A DNA stretch of 64,000 nt from UBA4971 sp900019985 (GCA_050949175.1 JBMNFG010000009.1:310001-374000); one strand, 5' to 3'. Positions 55,594 to 64,000 are shown, numbered from the stretch's first letter. Numbers and translations are program-made. Notes: a model not told the origin generated them from the sequence alone.

Positions 55594-56586
55594 ATGGCTC
55601 TACTTGAAGTACGAGATCTCAAGATGTACTACAAGACTCTTCGCGGCTATGTTAAGGCAGTAGATTCAGTGAGCTTTGATATTGAGAGAGGGAAAGCCTT
55701 AGGTATAGCAGGTGAGTCCGGATGCGGAAAGACAAGCATGGCTTCTACAGTCCTAAGGTTGCTTCCCAGTAACGGCGAGATCCTCGGTGGTTCAGTCAAT
55801 CTTGACGGTGTAAACATCACCAAGCTGGGTGACGAAGAGTTCAGGACATCCATCCGTTGGAAGAAGATATCCATGGTGTTCCAAGGTGCGATGAACGCCC
55901 TCAACCCGGTGCACCGAGTAGGTGACCAGATTGTAGAGGCGATACTGGCTCATGAGAATGTCCCCCGTGAAGAGGCGGCGGAACGAGCGAGGGAGCTCCT
56001 GAATATGGTGGGTATCAACCCAAAGAGGTATAAAGAGTTCCCCCATGAATTCAGCGGCGGTATGAAGCAGAGGGTTGTAATAGCTATGGCCCTTGCCTGC
56101 AATCCGGATATCATCATCGCTGATGAGCCCACTACTGCATTGGATGTGATGGTCCAGTCGCAGGTTTTGCAGGCTATGGAAGATCTTAGAAAACGGCTGG
56201 ATCTTTCCATGATGCTCATCACCCATGACCTGTCAGTGATTGCCCAGACATGTGATGACATCGCCATTATGTACGCAGGAAAGATTGTCGAGTATGGCAG
56301 TGTTTTTGATGTTTTTGATCATCCTACGCATCCTTATGGCATGGGGCTTGTAAAAGCATTCCCCAATATTAAAGCCGAGAGGAGTCGCGTGCGATCATTA
56401 CCGGGATTTCCACCGAATTTGTTAGCACCCCCCACAGGCTGCAGATTCCATCCCAGATGTCCGCTGGCTATAGACATCTGTAAGGAAGAGGAGCCTGAAT
56501 TACTGGAGATTGGGTCAAATAGTCACAAAGTTGCCTGCCACAGGGTAGATATGCTTGAGAGGGGGGTCGACATATGGGCGCAGTAA
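55594..56586 (+). CDS. Peptide-type ABC transporter ATP-binding protein (DppD/OppD family)
   Basis: ATPase, 330 residues. Walker A GESGCGKT (40-47), signature FSGGMKQRVVIAMAL, Walker B IIADEPTTALD, switch His in LITHDLSVIAQ. The C-terminal Cys cluster typical of this family (CRFHPRCPLAIDICKEEEP ... VACHRV) is present and may hold an iron-sulfur centre. It lies 2 bases after the permease and overlaps the next ATPase by 13 bases. Confidence 0.94.
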   Translation: MALLEVRDLKMYYKTLRGYVKAVDSVSFDIERGKALGIAGESGCGKTSMASTVLRLLPSNGEILGGSVNLDGVNITKLGDEEFRTSIRWKKISMVFQGAMNALNPVHRVGDQIVEAILAHENVPREEAAERARELLNMVGINPKRYKEFPHEFSGGMKQRVVIAMALACNPDIIIADEPTTALDVMVQSQVLQAMEDLRKRLDLSMMLITHDLSVIAQTCDDIAIMYAGKIVEYGSVFDVFDHPTHPYGMGLVKAFPNIKAERSRVRSLPGFPPNLLAPPTGCRFHPRCPLAIDICKEEEPELLEIGSNSHKVACHRVDMLERGVDIWAQ

Positions 56587-57608
56587 CCGCACTTGAACCC
56601 GAGAGAAGCGCGGAGCTTGGCGAAGTCATTCTTAAGGTAGAGGACCTTGTAAAGTATTTTCCGGTGCGTCGAGGCTTAGTCGAGATCGTACGGAGGGAGC
56701 CTGAGCGGGCTGTAAAGGCTGTTGACGGAGTCAGCTTTGATATAAAGAAAGGCGAGCTCTTCGGCGTTGTCGGCGAGTCCGGTTGTGGAAAGACGACCAT
56801 GGGCAGGACGATACTGAGGTTGCTTGAGCCGACTGCAGGTAAAGTTACCTTTGAAGGTATAGATGTGACTGCTCTGAGCGCCGAAGAGATGAAGATGCTC
56901 AGACAAAGAATGCAGATCATATTCCAGGACCCGTATGAGTCAATGAACCCACGCCTGGATGTTTTCAGGATCATATCAGAGCCTCTGAAGATACAGGGGA
57001 TCGTCAAGAATTCACATGACGCCTTGCGTTATGTTGAAAAGGTTCTTGAGGATGTGGAAATGACACCTCCTGAAGAGTACATTTACAGATACCCGCACGA
57101 GCTTTCAGGCGGACAGAGACAGAGAATTGCAGCAGCAAGGGCTCTTGTATTGGACCCTGAATTCATAGTCGCTGATGAGCCTGTGTCAATGCTCGACGTA
57201 TCCATCCGAGGAGAGATTCTCAACTTGATGTTGAGTCTGTCTCGGGAAAGAGGAGTTACGTTCCTCTACATTACTCACGACTTAGCTACTGCGCGTCATA
57301 TTTGCGATCGGATAGCCGTAATGTACTTAGGGAAAATCGTTGAAAAGGGTCCCACCGACAGCTTGATTAAGCATCCTCTGCACCCGTACACCCAGGCTCT
57401 CATAGGTGCCGTGTTTGTTCCGGATCCGAAGAAAAAAGGCTTCGGAAGAGTCTTGAAAGGCGAAGTCCCGAGCCCGGTTGATCCTCCGAGTGGGTGCAGG
57501 CTTCATCCTAGATGTCCTATTGCACAGGATATCTGCAAGGAAGTAGAGCCTGAACTGGTTCCTGCTGAGGACAACCACTTAGTGGCATGTCATTTCGCTA
57601 TTGGGTGA
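56574..57608 (+). CDS. Peptide-type ABC transporter ATP-binding protein (DppF/OppF family)
   Basis: Second ATPase, 344 residues. Walker A GESGCGKT, signature LSGGQRQRIAAARAL, Walker B FIVADEPVSMLD, and ITHDLATARHI. The C-terminal oligopeptide domain has the Cys cluster CRLHPRCPIAQDICKEVEP. The start ATG 56574 lies inside the end of the preceding gene with GAGGGGGG upstream. It is the last ATPase of the importer operon; two small genes follow. Confidence 0.94.
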   Translation: MGAVTALEPERSAELGEVILKVEDLVKYFPVRRGLVEIVRREPERAVKAVDGVSFDIKKGELFGVVGESGCGKTTMGRTILRLLEPTAGKVTFEGIDVTALSAEEMKMLRQRMQIIFQDPYESMNPRLDVFRIISEPLKIQGIVKNSHDALRYVEKVLEDVEMTPPEEYIYRYPHELSGGQRQRIAAARALVLDPEFIVADEPVSMLDVSIRGEILNLMLSLSRERGVTFLYITHDLATARHICDRIAVMYLGKIVEKGPTDSLIKHPLHPYTQALIGAVFVPDPKKKGFGRVLKGEVPSPVDPPSGCRLHPRCPIAQDICKEVEPELVPAEDNHLVACHFAIG

Positions 57609-57721
57609 TTATCGGTTGGAGAGGCTTGTTTTATCTGCTGATTGCGGTATAGGTGTGAGCAGATCTAGGATATCCCCCTATGAGATCACAGGTTCGGTCC
57701 TGAACAGGGGGTTCTGTGAGA

Positions 57722-58228
57722 ATGAATAGTAGAGGGCACGCTCGTGGGGACAGGATTGTTCTCATTATTATGGTTGTCTTGGCTGTCTGCGGGGTGGCAC
57801 TAACATGGGCGACTGCTAAGAACTATCTCGGAGCTGCGACGGCGGCAGCCGGATTTCAGACTACAGTGTCAGGAGTAACATTAAGACAGGAAGGCTCCGG
57901 GTATACGATTGAGATAAACGTAAGTTTCGAGAACCTGAGTGAATGGGATTTACCTATTACAGCTGTGCGATCCATAGTGTACCTTGACGGACAGTATATA
58001 TGGGGACGCAACTACGAATGGTGGGCCAGGCCTTTAGAGTTGCCGGGAGGCAGCAAGAGAGAAGTGGTTCTTGAGATAGACGTGCCTGATACCAAGACAG
58101 AGCTTGTTGCTGGGGGCAAAGAGGCTTGGTCTATAAGGATATCAGGTCTTCTTGACATGCCGCGCCTGGGCACCAAGGTTTTTGTTACAAATGCTGTAGT
58201 GCCGCTGGATAGAGGTAATGAGGCATGA
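57722..58228 (+). CDS. Membrane-anchored protein of unknown function
   Basis: A protein of about 168 residues with one N-terminal membrane anchor (IVLIIMVVLAVCGVALTWA) and an extracytoplasmic beta-rich domain (TIEINVSFENLSEWDLPITA, SIVYLDGQYIW, REVVLEIDVPDTKTEL). The pattern of a hydrophobic anchor plus a small beta domain with ENLSEWDLPI recalls LEA14-type folds, but I cannot confirm this. ATG 57722 is 9-10 bases after AGGGGGT; GTG 57716 is closer. It overlaps the next gene by 4 bases (ATGA). Possibly an accessory of the transporter. Confidence 0.6.
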   Translation: MNSRGHARGDRIVLIIMVVLAVCGVALTWATAKNYLGAATAAAGFQTTVSGVTLRQEGSGYTIEINVSFENLSEWDLPITAVRSIVYLDGQYIWGRNYEWWARPLELPGGSKREVVLEIDVPDTKTELVAGGKEAWSIRISGLLDMPRLGTKVFVTNAVVPLDRGNEA

Positions 58229-58623
58229 GTAGGAAAAGGATAGTCGCCGGTGTTATTCTCATGGGAATATTCATGTGCGGACTCTTTACCTGCCAGGCCT
58301 TTCCTCTTCTGTCACCTATTGAAGCTGCCCAGGATTACATCACCGCTTTAGTGTTTGCTGGGGCATTGATTACAGGGTTTCTCCTGGGTATGTTGACCTC
58401 TTCGATAGCCGGTGGGATATTTGCCGGGTTTTTCAGTATTATGCTTGGCCTTGTGCTGGCCGGATTCATGATGACTTTGCCGGCATTACTGGGCGTATCC
58501 GGTCAGCTGGGAATGCTCTCAGGGGCAGCCGTTGGACGTGCCCTGATACTGGGAGCCATACTTACACCTATTGCTGCCGTAGGCACATTCATAGGTGTCT
58601 TGGCACGGAACCGCATTATCTAG
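58225..58623 (+). CDS. Small polytopic membrane protein of unknown function
   Basis: A 132-residue protein with about four hydrophobic helices (IVAGVILMGIFMCGLFTCQAF, ALVFAGALITGFLLGMLTSS, GIFAGFFSIMLGLVLAGFMM, ALILGAILTPIAAVGTFIGV), rich in Gly and Ala. I do not recognise the family. It is coupled to the preceding gene by an ATGA overlap, so the two probably work together. The palindrome array begins about 40 bases after its stop. Confidence 0.6.
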   Translation: MSRKRIVAGVILMGIFMCGLFTCQAFPLLSPIEAAQDYITALVFAGALITGFLLGMLTSSIAGGIFAGFFSIMLGLVLAGFMMTLPALLGVSGQLGMLSGAAVGRALILGAILTPIAAVGTFIGVLARNRII

Positions 58624-58661
58624 CACCTAGGTAAGTGCCTATGGAGCTCACTCGGCCATGG

Positions 58662-59533
58662 AGTGGCTCACGCGCTGATCCAATATGGGCATTGTGAAAG
58701 CTTTAACCGAGTGGAACGGCTCCCGCCATGAGCCGTTCTTATGTATCTAGGCGCTTTTTGGGGCCATGTTGGCTCTTCCCATGAGCCAATGTTGTCCGCT
58801 TTCACGACTCTTAGGCGAAGATTGGCTTATCTTGTGAGCCAACAATACCTGGCTTCACGGCTTTTAGCTACAGATCGGCTTATCTCGTGAGCCAACTTTC
58901 TCTGGCCCGCATGCCTTTTTCCGATGATCGGCTCACCGCTTAAGCCGATCACGGGGTTTTCGGGGCTTTAGCGCCCGGAAGTGGTTCACGCGATGAGCCA
59001 ATAGGTGTGACCGGACGCTATTTCAGCGCTCGAGTGGCGCTCCTGGAGAGCCATTCACAGTGATTCGAGGTTCTTTAGGCTCCTGATTGGCTTTGCCGGT
59101 GAGCCATTCCTGGCCATTCTGAGCACTCTCGGCTCCTAATTGGCTCTTGTCTTGAGCCAGTTAGGCTTGTCTTGCACGCTTCCACCGGATGAACGGCTTT
59201 TCTCACGAGCCAAGTCGGCTGCTTTTAGGCTGTCTCAAAGACGGAACGGCTCTCATCGTGAGCCAACTACGACGTTCTTGAGGTTTCAGCGAGCGAGACT
59301 GGCTCAAGTGTTAAGCCATTGCAACTGATTTAAAGGACTTTTGATACTTGATTGGCTGACTAGATGAGCCAATCACGTTTGATCGGGCCTACTTACGCTT
59401 ATGAACGGCTCTCCAGTAGAGCCAATCAGCCTCCTTTAGGCTCCTTTTGACCGGCAAACGGCTCTTCCCGAAAACCATTTATACCCCTTTGAGGTATTCC
59501 CGGCCAATATTCGGCTCATGGTGAGCGCCAATC
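58662..59533 (+). repeat. Seventeen palindromes at exactly 53-bp spacing
   Basis: Imperfect inverted repeats of the form ATTGGCTC-N7-GAGCCAAT. Left arms (GGCT or variant) start at 58665, 58718, 58771, 58824, 58877, 58930, 58983, 59036, 59089, 59142, 59195, 59248, 59301, 59354, 59407, 59460 and 59513, a constant step of 53 with no indel. The first, sixteenth and seventeenth sites have damaged right arms. The 7-base centre varies. The 36 bases between arms are only weakly similar (a loose CTTTAGGC in many). No gene lies in this stretch. Confidence 0.95.
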
Positions 59534-59671
59534 CAACAGGCCTGGAAACCTAAGTGCCCTAGGTGCATGACTAACAGTCATTTGCCTGTATCGAGCTACG
59601 CTGAGCGGCAGGTGCCTGCAGTGAGGACTGTAATGCTTTTCGTTCAGCGTCATACGTTTACTCTCAGCAGG

Positions 59672-59853
59672 GTGGCCGATGCTTGCAACGAGGGGTGTCA
59701 AAATCCGGCCACTAGCCTTCGGGCCGGATTTTGTTCAAGGCGCCTCCGCCAGAGGCGCCGTCCCCGAGTGCAACATCGGCCACATAGTAATGTGCGAGTA
59801 CGTTTCTTATTCGGGCAGCAGATAACTGCAATAAAGGTTGCAACATCGGCCAC
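59672..59853 (+). repeat. Three copies of a 15-bp element, one inverted
   Basis: TGCAACATCGGCCAC occurs at 59769-59783 and 59839-59853. A near-exact inverted copy, GTGGCCGATG(C)TTGCA, is at 59672-59687. The inverted pair encloses the two hairpins listed separately. Confidence 0.7.
59700..59732. terminator. Bidirectional terminator-like hairpin
   Basis: AAAATCCGGCC (59700-59710) pairs with GGCCGGATTTT (59722-59732), with A and T flanks suiting either direction. A second hairpin, GGCGCCTC/GAGGCGCC (59739-59759), follows at once. Confidence 0.75.
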
Positions 59854-59890
59854 CTTCCCAAAACCATGTGCAACCCCGTAACAAAGTCAA

Positions 59891-59938
59891 CAGAGGAGAA
59901 CAGAGGAGAACAGAAGAGAACAGACGAGCACAGAGGAG
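59891..59938 (+). repeat. 10-bp tandem repeat, about five copies
   Basis: CAGAGGAGAA repeated with few changes at 59891, 59901, 59911, 59921 and 59931. Confidence 0.85.
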
Positions 59939-59996
59939 CTTTCAGAAAATCCGGCTATCTACATCCTGTCGTTGAGCATACTACCTGTAGAACAGT

Positions 59997-60038
59997 GGGA
60001 CCTGAAGAAGTCTCACCGGGACCTGCAGAAGTCTCACC
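59997..60038 (+). repeat. 21-bp direct repeat, two adjacent copies
   Basis: GGGACCTG-A/C-AGAAGTCTCACC occurs at 59997-60017 and 60018-60038 with one mismatch; a third, decayed copy (GAACAGTGAG) follows. It ends 48 bases before the spoIID start. Confidence 0.85.
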
Positions 60039-60086
60039 TAGAACAGTGAGATCGAAAGACATGACTAGGATTCGAGGTGTGTGCCG

Positions 60087-61037
60087 ATGACTGATAATCG
60101 CAGGAAAACCTTAACGTGGATTGGCATAGGAATCGTTGCCGTGATAGTCATAGCCTTCGGTATTTCAAGGTCAAGACAAACTGCGCTGGGGAAGGAGCCT
60201 ACCATCAGGTTGTATATTGATACCGAAAACAAAGTCCTTGAGCTGCCCATGGAGGAATACGTCGCCGCAGTGGTAGCCGGAGAGATGAAGAACCACTGGC
60301 CGCACGAAGCTCTTGCTGCCCAGGCTATAGTGGCAAGGACATTTGCCTTGAAGGCACTGGAGGAAAGCGGAGGAAAAGGTCCTATGGGTTCAGATATCCA
60401 GGCCGGGTTCGAAAAGGCCCAGGAATATAAACCGGAAAACGTCAATGATGCAATAAGGGCAGCGGTAAAAGAAACCCGAGGGAAGGTCCTGACACAGGAA
60501 GGGAAGCTGATCAATGCGTGGTTCCACTCCAACTCCGGTGGAAAAACGGCTTTGGCCAAGGAGGGCCTGAACTTTACTGATGAAGAACCTCCCTACACCG
60601 TTGTTCGCGACAGCCCCGACGATACGGAAGACGTCCCTCTTTCAGACCGCAGGTGGAAGGCGGAATTCTCCATAGGAGAAATCGAGGCTGCCTTGGCAAA
60701 AGCCGATCTAAGCGCAAAAGGCATTGAGAACATGACAATAGCTAAACGCGGACCGTCAGGACGTGCCGAAACAATAGCGGTCCACCACTCAGGGAAGGTG
60801 ACAACGATAGGCGGAAACGACCTTAGAATCGCGTTGGACCCTTTACGCATGAGATCGAATTTCCTCACGAGACTCGAAGTCGCAGACGGTAAAGTCGTGA
60901 TGGAGGGAAAGGGATTCGGACATGGGGTCGGACTGTCCCAATGGGGTGCACACAATATGGCAAAGATGGGAAAACACCACGAAGAGATTTGTAAATACTA
61001 CTTCAAAAATGTTAAGGTAGAGAAGCGTTGGGCATAA
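60087..61037 (+). CDS. spoIID: SpoIID/LytB-domain protein
   Basis: SpoIID is a lytic transglycosylase that works with SpoIIM and SpoIIP in engulfment. This protein has about 316 residues: N-terminal membrane anchor (LTWIGIGIVAVIVIAFGI), then the SpoIID domain with LPMEEYVAAVVAGEM (catalytic Glu in this stretch), ALAAQAIVARTFAL and a GKGFGHGVGLSQWGAHNMA end. ATG 60087 is 7 bases after GAGGTG. It may be the sporulation enzyme or a paralogue; gene context (ABC exporter downstream) does not decide. Confidence 0.9.
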   Translation: MTDNRRKTLTWIGIGIVAVIVIAFGISRSRQTALGKEPTIRLYIDTENKVLELPMEEYVAAVVAGEMKNHWPHEALAAQAIVARTFALKALEESGGKGPMGSDIQAGFEKAQEYKPENVNDAIRAAVKETRGKVLTQEGKLINAWFHSNSGGKTALAKEGLNFTDEEPPYTVVRDSPDDTEDVPLSDRRWKAEFSIGEIEAALAKADLSAKGIENMTIAKRGPSGRAETIAVHHSGKVTTIGGNDLRIALDPLRMRSNFLTRLEVADGKVVMEGKGFGHGVGLSQWGAHNMAKMGKHHEEICKYYFKNVKVEKRWA

Positions 61038-61143
61038 AGAGAAGGGCCATTGGAGCTACGGAAATATAAAGGATTTTACGGGCTTCTAGAGAAAATTAAC
61101 CTAGTATTCTCGAGGCAAGCGTGGGAAGGAGGAATCGTGTTCC

Positions 61144-62124
61144 TTGATTGAGGTAAGGGACCTTACTAAAAGATATGGTAAGGCCAGAGGGATTGAGGGG
61201 CTCACCTTTTCCGTTGACAAAGGCGAGGTCCTCGGATTCCTGGGCCCAAACGGCGCAGGGAAAACCACTACTATGCGCATTATCACCGGATACCTTGCTG
61301 CCACCTCCGGCACGGTCAAGGTAGACGGTTTTGACGTATTTGAAGACGCGATGGAAGCCAGGCGGAGAATCGGGTACCTGCCTGAAAACCCTCCGCTTTA
61401 CCGTGAGATGACGGTCGGCGGCTACTTGCGATTTGTCAGTGAATTGAAAGGCATTCCAAGGCCGAACAGGAAAGCTGCAATAATCTCTGTAGCCGAAGCA
61501 GCCGGCGTAGACGGTGTCTTAAGTCGCGTCATTGGTAACCTTTCCAAAGGGTACAGGCAGAGAGTGGGATTGGCCCAGGCTCTTCTCGGGAATCCCGAGG
61601 TCCTGATACTGGATGAACCTACTGCAGGCCTTGACCCAAGACAGATTATTGAGATTCGTAATCTCATCCGCAGTTTAGCAGAGAGGCATACTATCATCCT
61701 AAGCTCTCACATCCTACCTGAAGTCAGTATGATTTGCAGCCGGGTCCTTATTATCAATAACGGGAGACTGGTTGCTTCAGACACTCCGCAAGGACTTTCT
61801 GAAAGACTGGAAGGACGGGGACGGATAGCAGTACGGATTCGCAGTCCGAAAGGCGAAACTGAGAGCCTCATCAGGAGGATTCCCGGCGTCGTTTCCGTTT
61901 TCATCGAACCCGATGATGCTGCAGCCGACGATAAAAGCATCCTCTTTGTCGTAGAGACAGATGGTAAAACTGACGTGAGGGAGGACATCTTCTTTGCCGT
62001 GGCAGAGCAGGGCAGCCCGATTATTGAGATGAGGCCGATTGACATGAGTCTGGAAGATGTATTCTTGAAGCTTACCACGGAAGAAAGGTTAGAAGACGAA
62101 AGGGAGGTGGCGTCCGGTGCGTAA
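61144..62124 (+). CDS. ABC exporter ATP-binding protein (GldA/CcmA type)
   Basis: ATPase of an ABC-2-type exporter, 326 residues. Walker A GPNGAGKT (34-41), signature LSKGYRQRVGLAQAL, Walker B VLILDEPTAGLDP, switch His ILSSHILPEV. A C-terminal regulatory domain of about 100 residues follows. Start TTG 61144, 11 bases after GGAAGGAGG. It overlaps the permease gene by 8 bases and resembles gliding-type gldA-gldF-gldG operons, which are widespread beyond gliding bacteria. Confidence 0.93.
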   Translation: MIEVRDLTKRYGKARGIEGLTFSVDKGEVLGFLGPNGAGKTTTMRIITGYLAATSGTVKVDGFDVFEDAMEARRRIGYLPENPPLYREMTVGGYLRFVSELKGIPRPNRKAAIISVAEAAGVDGVLSRVIGNLSKGYRQRVGLAQALLGNPEVLILDEPTAGLDPRQIIEIRNLIRSLAERHTIILSSHILPEVSMICSRVLIINNGRLVASDTPQGLSERLEGRGRIAVRIRSPKGETESLIRRIPGVVSVFIEPDDAAADDKSILFVVETDGKTDVREDIFFAVAEQGSPIIEMRPIDMSLEDVFLKLTTEERLEDEREVASGA

Positions 62125-62827
62125 TGTATGGTTCATCTTCAAGAGGGAGGTCGCCGCCTATTTCGTTTCTCCTATGGCATATGTAATGGGTGCGGTCTTC
62201 CTTATGCTCTCAGGTTACTTCTTTTCTATAATCCTGTTGGCAACACATGATGCCAGCATGCAAGGGATATTAGGAAATATGGCACTTGTCTTTCTCTTTA
62301 TCGCTCCTGTCCTTACCATGCGTCAGCTTGCAGAGGAGCGAAAACTCGGCACAGACGAGCTTATCATGACATCTCCGGTCAGTATAACTTCGATAGTAGT
62401 GGGCAAATATCTTGCAGGCCTCTTCACCTATATGGTCTATCTTGCTATAACCTGGGTTTACCCTGTTATTCTCATTAAGTATGGAAATCCGGATATGGGC
62501 CCTATATACTCCGGTTATCTGGGAATGTTTCTTTTCGGAGCCGGCTGCTTGGCAGTAGGAACGTTCTCATCATCCCTAACTGACAATCAGATGGTAGCCG
62601 GTGTGATCGGATTTGGCCTGCTCCTCCTTTTCTGGATTCTCGGCTGGGCTGAAGCCCTTGTTACAGGGCCTGTTGGAAACGCCATAGCCAATTTGTCTCT
62701 TCTCAAGCGTTTTGACGATTTCCAAAAGGGGATTATAGACCTCTCAAGTGTCCTGTATTATGTCAGCTTCATCTTTATCTTCCTCTTCCTTGCCGTCAGA
62801 GTCATAGACTCAAGGAGGTGGAGCTGA
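62117..62827 (+). CDS. ABC-2 permease (GldF-like)
   Basis: A 236-residue membrane permease with six segments. Typical pattern: IFKREVAAYFVSPMAYVMGAV, APVLTMRQLAEERKLGTDELIMTSPVS, FSSSLTDNQMVAGVIGFGLL. This is the ABC-2/DUF3526-like family seen in gldF. Starts at GTG 62117 after GGGAGG. It overlaps the next gene by one base (TGATG). Confidence 0.9.
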   Translation: MRNVWFIFKREVAAYFVSPMAYVMGAVFLMLSGYFFSIILLATHDASMQGILGNMALVFLFIAPVLTMRQLAEERKLGTDELIMTSPVSITSIVVGKYLAGLFTYMVYLAITWVYPVILIKYGNPDMGPIYSGYLGMFLFGAGCLAVGTFSSSLTDNQMVAGVIGFGLLLLFWILGWAEALVTGPVGNAIANLSLLKRFDDFQKGIIDLSSVLYYVSFIFIFLFLAVRVIDSRRWS

Positions 62828-64000
62828 TGAGATCTGAAACATCTCTTGGAGGCAAGTTGCATTCAGCCTTGACCGGCCGAAAAATGCGCTACGGGACAAA
62901 CGCCGTAGTTCTTACCATTGCGGTAGTGGCGATTGTACTAATGATCAACATACTGGTAGCACGCCATTCCATCAAGTTTGACCTGACGAAGAACCGTTTT
63001 TACACTCTCTCAGAAGCCACGCGCGAGTTCCTTAACGGGTTGGGCCAGCCTGTGAAGATTACTGCGTTTTTCCCTGAAGGGGATGCCATGGGTGAGGTGG
63101 TCCGGGATTTGCTGCGCGAATATACCCGGATCTCCCCGAAGATTCAAGTTGAGTTCATTGACCCTGACAAGCAGCCTTCCTTGGCAAAGCAGTATGATAT
63201 CACAGCATACGGCACAACGGTTTTGGAATCAGGGCTAAGGTCCCGCAAAGTCATGGAGTATGAACTCATCGATTACGAGACTTCAGGCGATCTGGTTAAC
63301 TTCGCAGGAGAGCAGGCATTTACCAGGGCATTGGTAGGCCTGTTTACAGAAGATACGAAGGGGATCTACTTCTCCACCGGTCACGGTGAACGAGCCCTCA
63401 CTGGGGATTACGTGCAAGCTAAGACATTTCTGGAAGGTGAGGGATATGTTACGGAGGCTCGAAACCTTTCAGTAGAAGGACGGGTTCCGGAGGACGCGGC
63501 TGCTCTCGTAATCGCAGGACCGACAAGGGACTTCACCAAAGAAGAGGCTGATGCAGTCCAGGCTTATTTGGAGAAGGGAGGCAAGGTTTTTGTCGCCCTA
63601 GATCCGTCAGGCGAAAAAGGGGACCTCCTGAATCTCAAAGGAGTCCTTAAGAACTGGGGAATAGGTGTTAACGACGACTTAGTCCTTGACCCGGGCAGTC
63701 ATTACTTTCTCGACCTGGCGAGCCTGATACCTGAAATGGAGCTTCACCCGGCAACAGAGAAGCTCATTGAGAAGGGATACACAGTATTTCTGCCGCGAAC
63801 CAGAAGCCTTTACCATGCCAAAGAGGATCAGGCTTACGGTATCATTGTCGAACCTATCATTAAGACGACTGACAAGGCATGGGGTGAGACCAATTTCCAG
63901 GACAAGGCCTCATTCGATCCTGAGACTGACAATGAAGGCCCTTTGACTCTGGCGTATGTGGCTTATAACCCGGATACAGACTCAGTCCTTGTCGTAGTAG
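62827..64000 (+). CDS. GldG-like extracytoplasmic ABC component (partial, runs off the window)
   Basis: The frame opens at ATG 62827 and is still open at the window edge (391 codons seen). An N-terminal membrane anchor (AVVLTIAVVAIVLMINILVA) is followed by RHSIKFDLTKNRFYTLSEAT and a GldG-type domain (PVKITAFFPEGDAM, GIYFSTGHGERAL, AYLEKGGKVFVALDP). GldG proteins are the substrate-side partner of gldA/gldF exporters; what is exported here is unknown. A second membrane helix is expected beyond the window. Confidence 0.9.
   Translation, partial: MRSETSLGGKLHSALTGRKMRYGTNAVVLTIAVVAIVLMINILVARHSIKFDLTKNRFYTLSEATREFLNGLGQPVKITAFFPEGDAMGEVVRDLLREYTRISPKIQVEFIDPDKQPSLAKQYDITAYGTTVLESGLRSRKVMEYELIDYETSGDLVNFAGEQAFTRALVGLFTEDTKGIYFSTGHGERALTGDYVQAKTFLEGEGYVTEARNLSVEGRVPEDAAALVIAGPTRDFTKEEADAVQAYLEKGGKVFVALDPSGEKGDLLNLKGVLKNWGIGVNDDLVLDPGSHYFLDLASLIPEMELHPATEKLIEKGYTVFLPRTRSLYHAKEDQAYGIIVEPIIKTTDKAWGETNFQDKASFDPETDNEGPLTLAYVAYNPDTDSVLVVV

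Noticed and set aside
58662..59533. CRISPR array
   Set aside because: Spacing is regular, but repeats are highly diverged, spacers are related to each other, and no cas genes are present.
59866..60090. 74-codon frame before spoIID
   Set aside because: It spans the 10-bp and 21-bp repeats and shows no ribosome site or homology.

Overview
The window is a 64-kb chromosomal segment from an endospore-forming member of the Bacillota, most likely a Clostridia-like lineage. I infer this from five spore-associated genes (YtxC, YunB, a BofC-like protein, a SpoIIM-family protein and SpoIID), two T-box leaders, a CIRCE/HrcA operator at groESL, a Gram-positive-type LexA box, and the gene order recO-(insert)-glyQ-glyS-ppdK-dnaG-rpoD, which is close to the Bacillus/Clostridium order. 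Base composition looks close to half G+C by eye. Genus and species cannot be named from this sequence alone. There are no prophages, intact insertion sequences or CRISPR arrays.

Layout. 1-2042: end of a branched-chain amino acid ABC operon (livM partial, livG, livF). 2157-2637: three tRNAs. 2857-9639: ytxC, a 2-hydroxyacid dehydrogenase, T-box-controlled thrS, and an attenuated infC-rpmI-rplT-trmH cluster. 9820-19965: T-box-controlled pheS-pheT, then zapA, cvpA, polX, a DUF421 gene, an unknown gene and mutS2. 20007-24701: a class A penicillin-binding protein facing tyrS and yunB. 24795-29274 (minus strand): groEL, groES, bofC-like, yebC, prsW. 29469-41096: DUF2905, recO, DUF4342, SpoIIM-like, glyQ, glyS, ppdK, dnaG, rpoD. 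41207-42611: two tRNAs, a small DksA-type zinc finger and a C4 zinc-ribbon coiled-coil protein.

42.6-46.3 kb is a largely non-coding island that also holds rnhA, rnpB and one small lysine-rich coiled-coil gene. The rest is at least five unrelated families of degenerate tandem or inverted repeats. It ends at a textbook SOS promoter driving an ImuB-like protein, a DUF6504 protein and a DnaE2-type polymerase (a mutagenic translesion cassette). 51.3-57.6 kb is a peptide ABC transporter whose substrate-binding protein appears circularly permuted. 58.66-59.53 kb holds a second repeat island: 17 imperfect palindromes spaced exactly 53 bp apart. The window closes with spoIID and a gliding-type ABC exporter (ATPase, permease, partial GldG-like protein).

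Most genes are housekeeping: translation (thrS, pheST, tyrS, glyQS, infC, rpmI, rplT, tRNAs, rnpB), replication and repair (dnaG, polX, mutS2, recO, rnhA, imuB/dnaE2), chaperones and sporulation. The unusual parts are the helically phased repeat arrays, the permuted binding protein, the LexA-controlled mutasome without a visible imuA, domain-reduced ThrRS and PheT, and an infC that appears to start at ATC.
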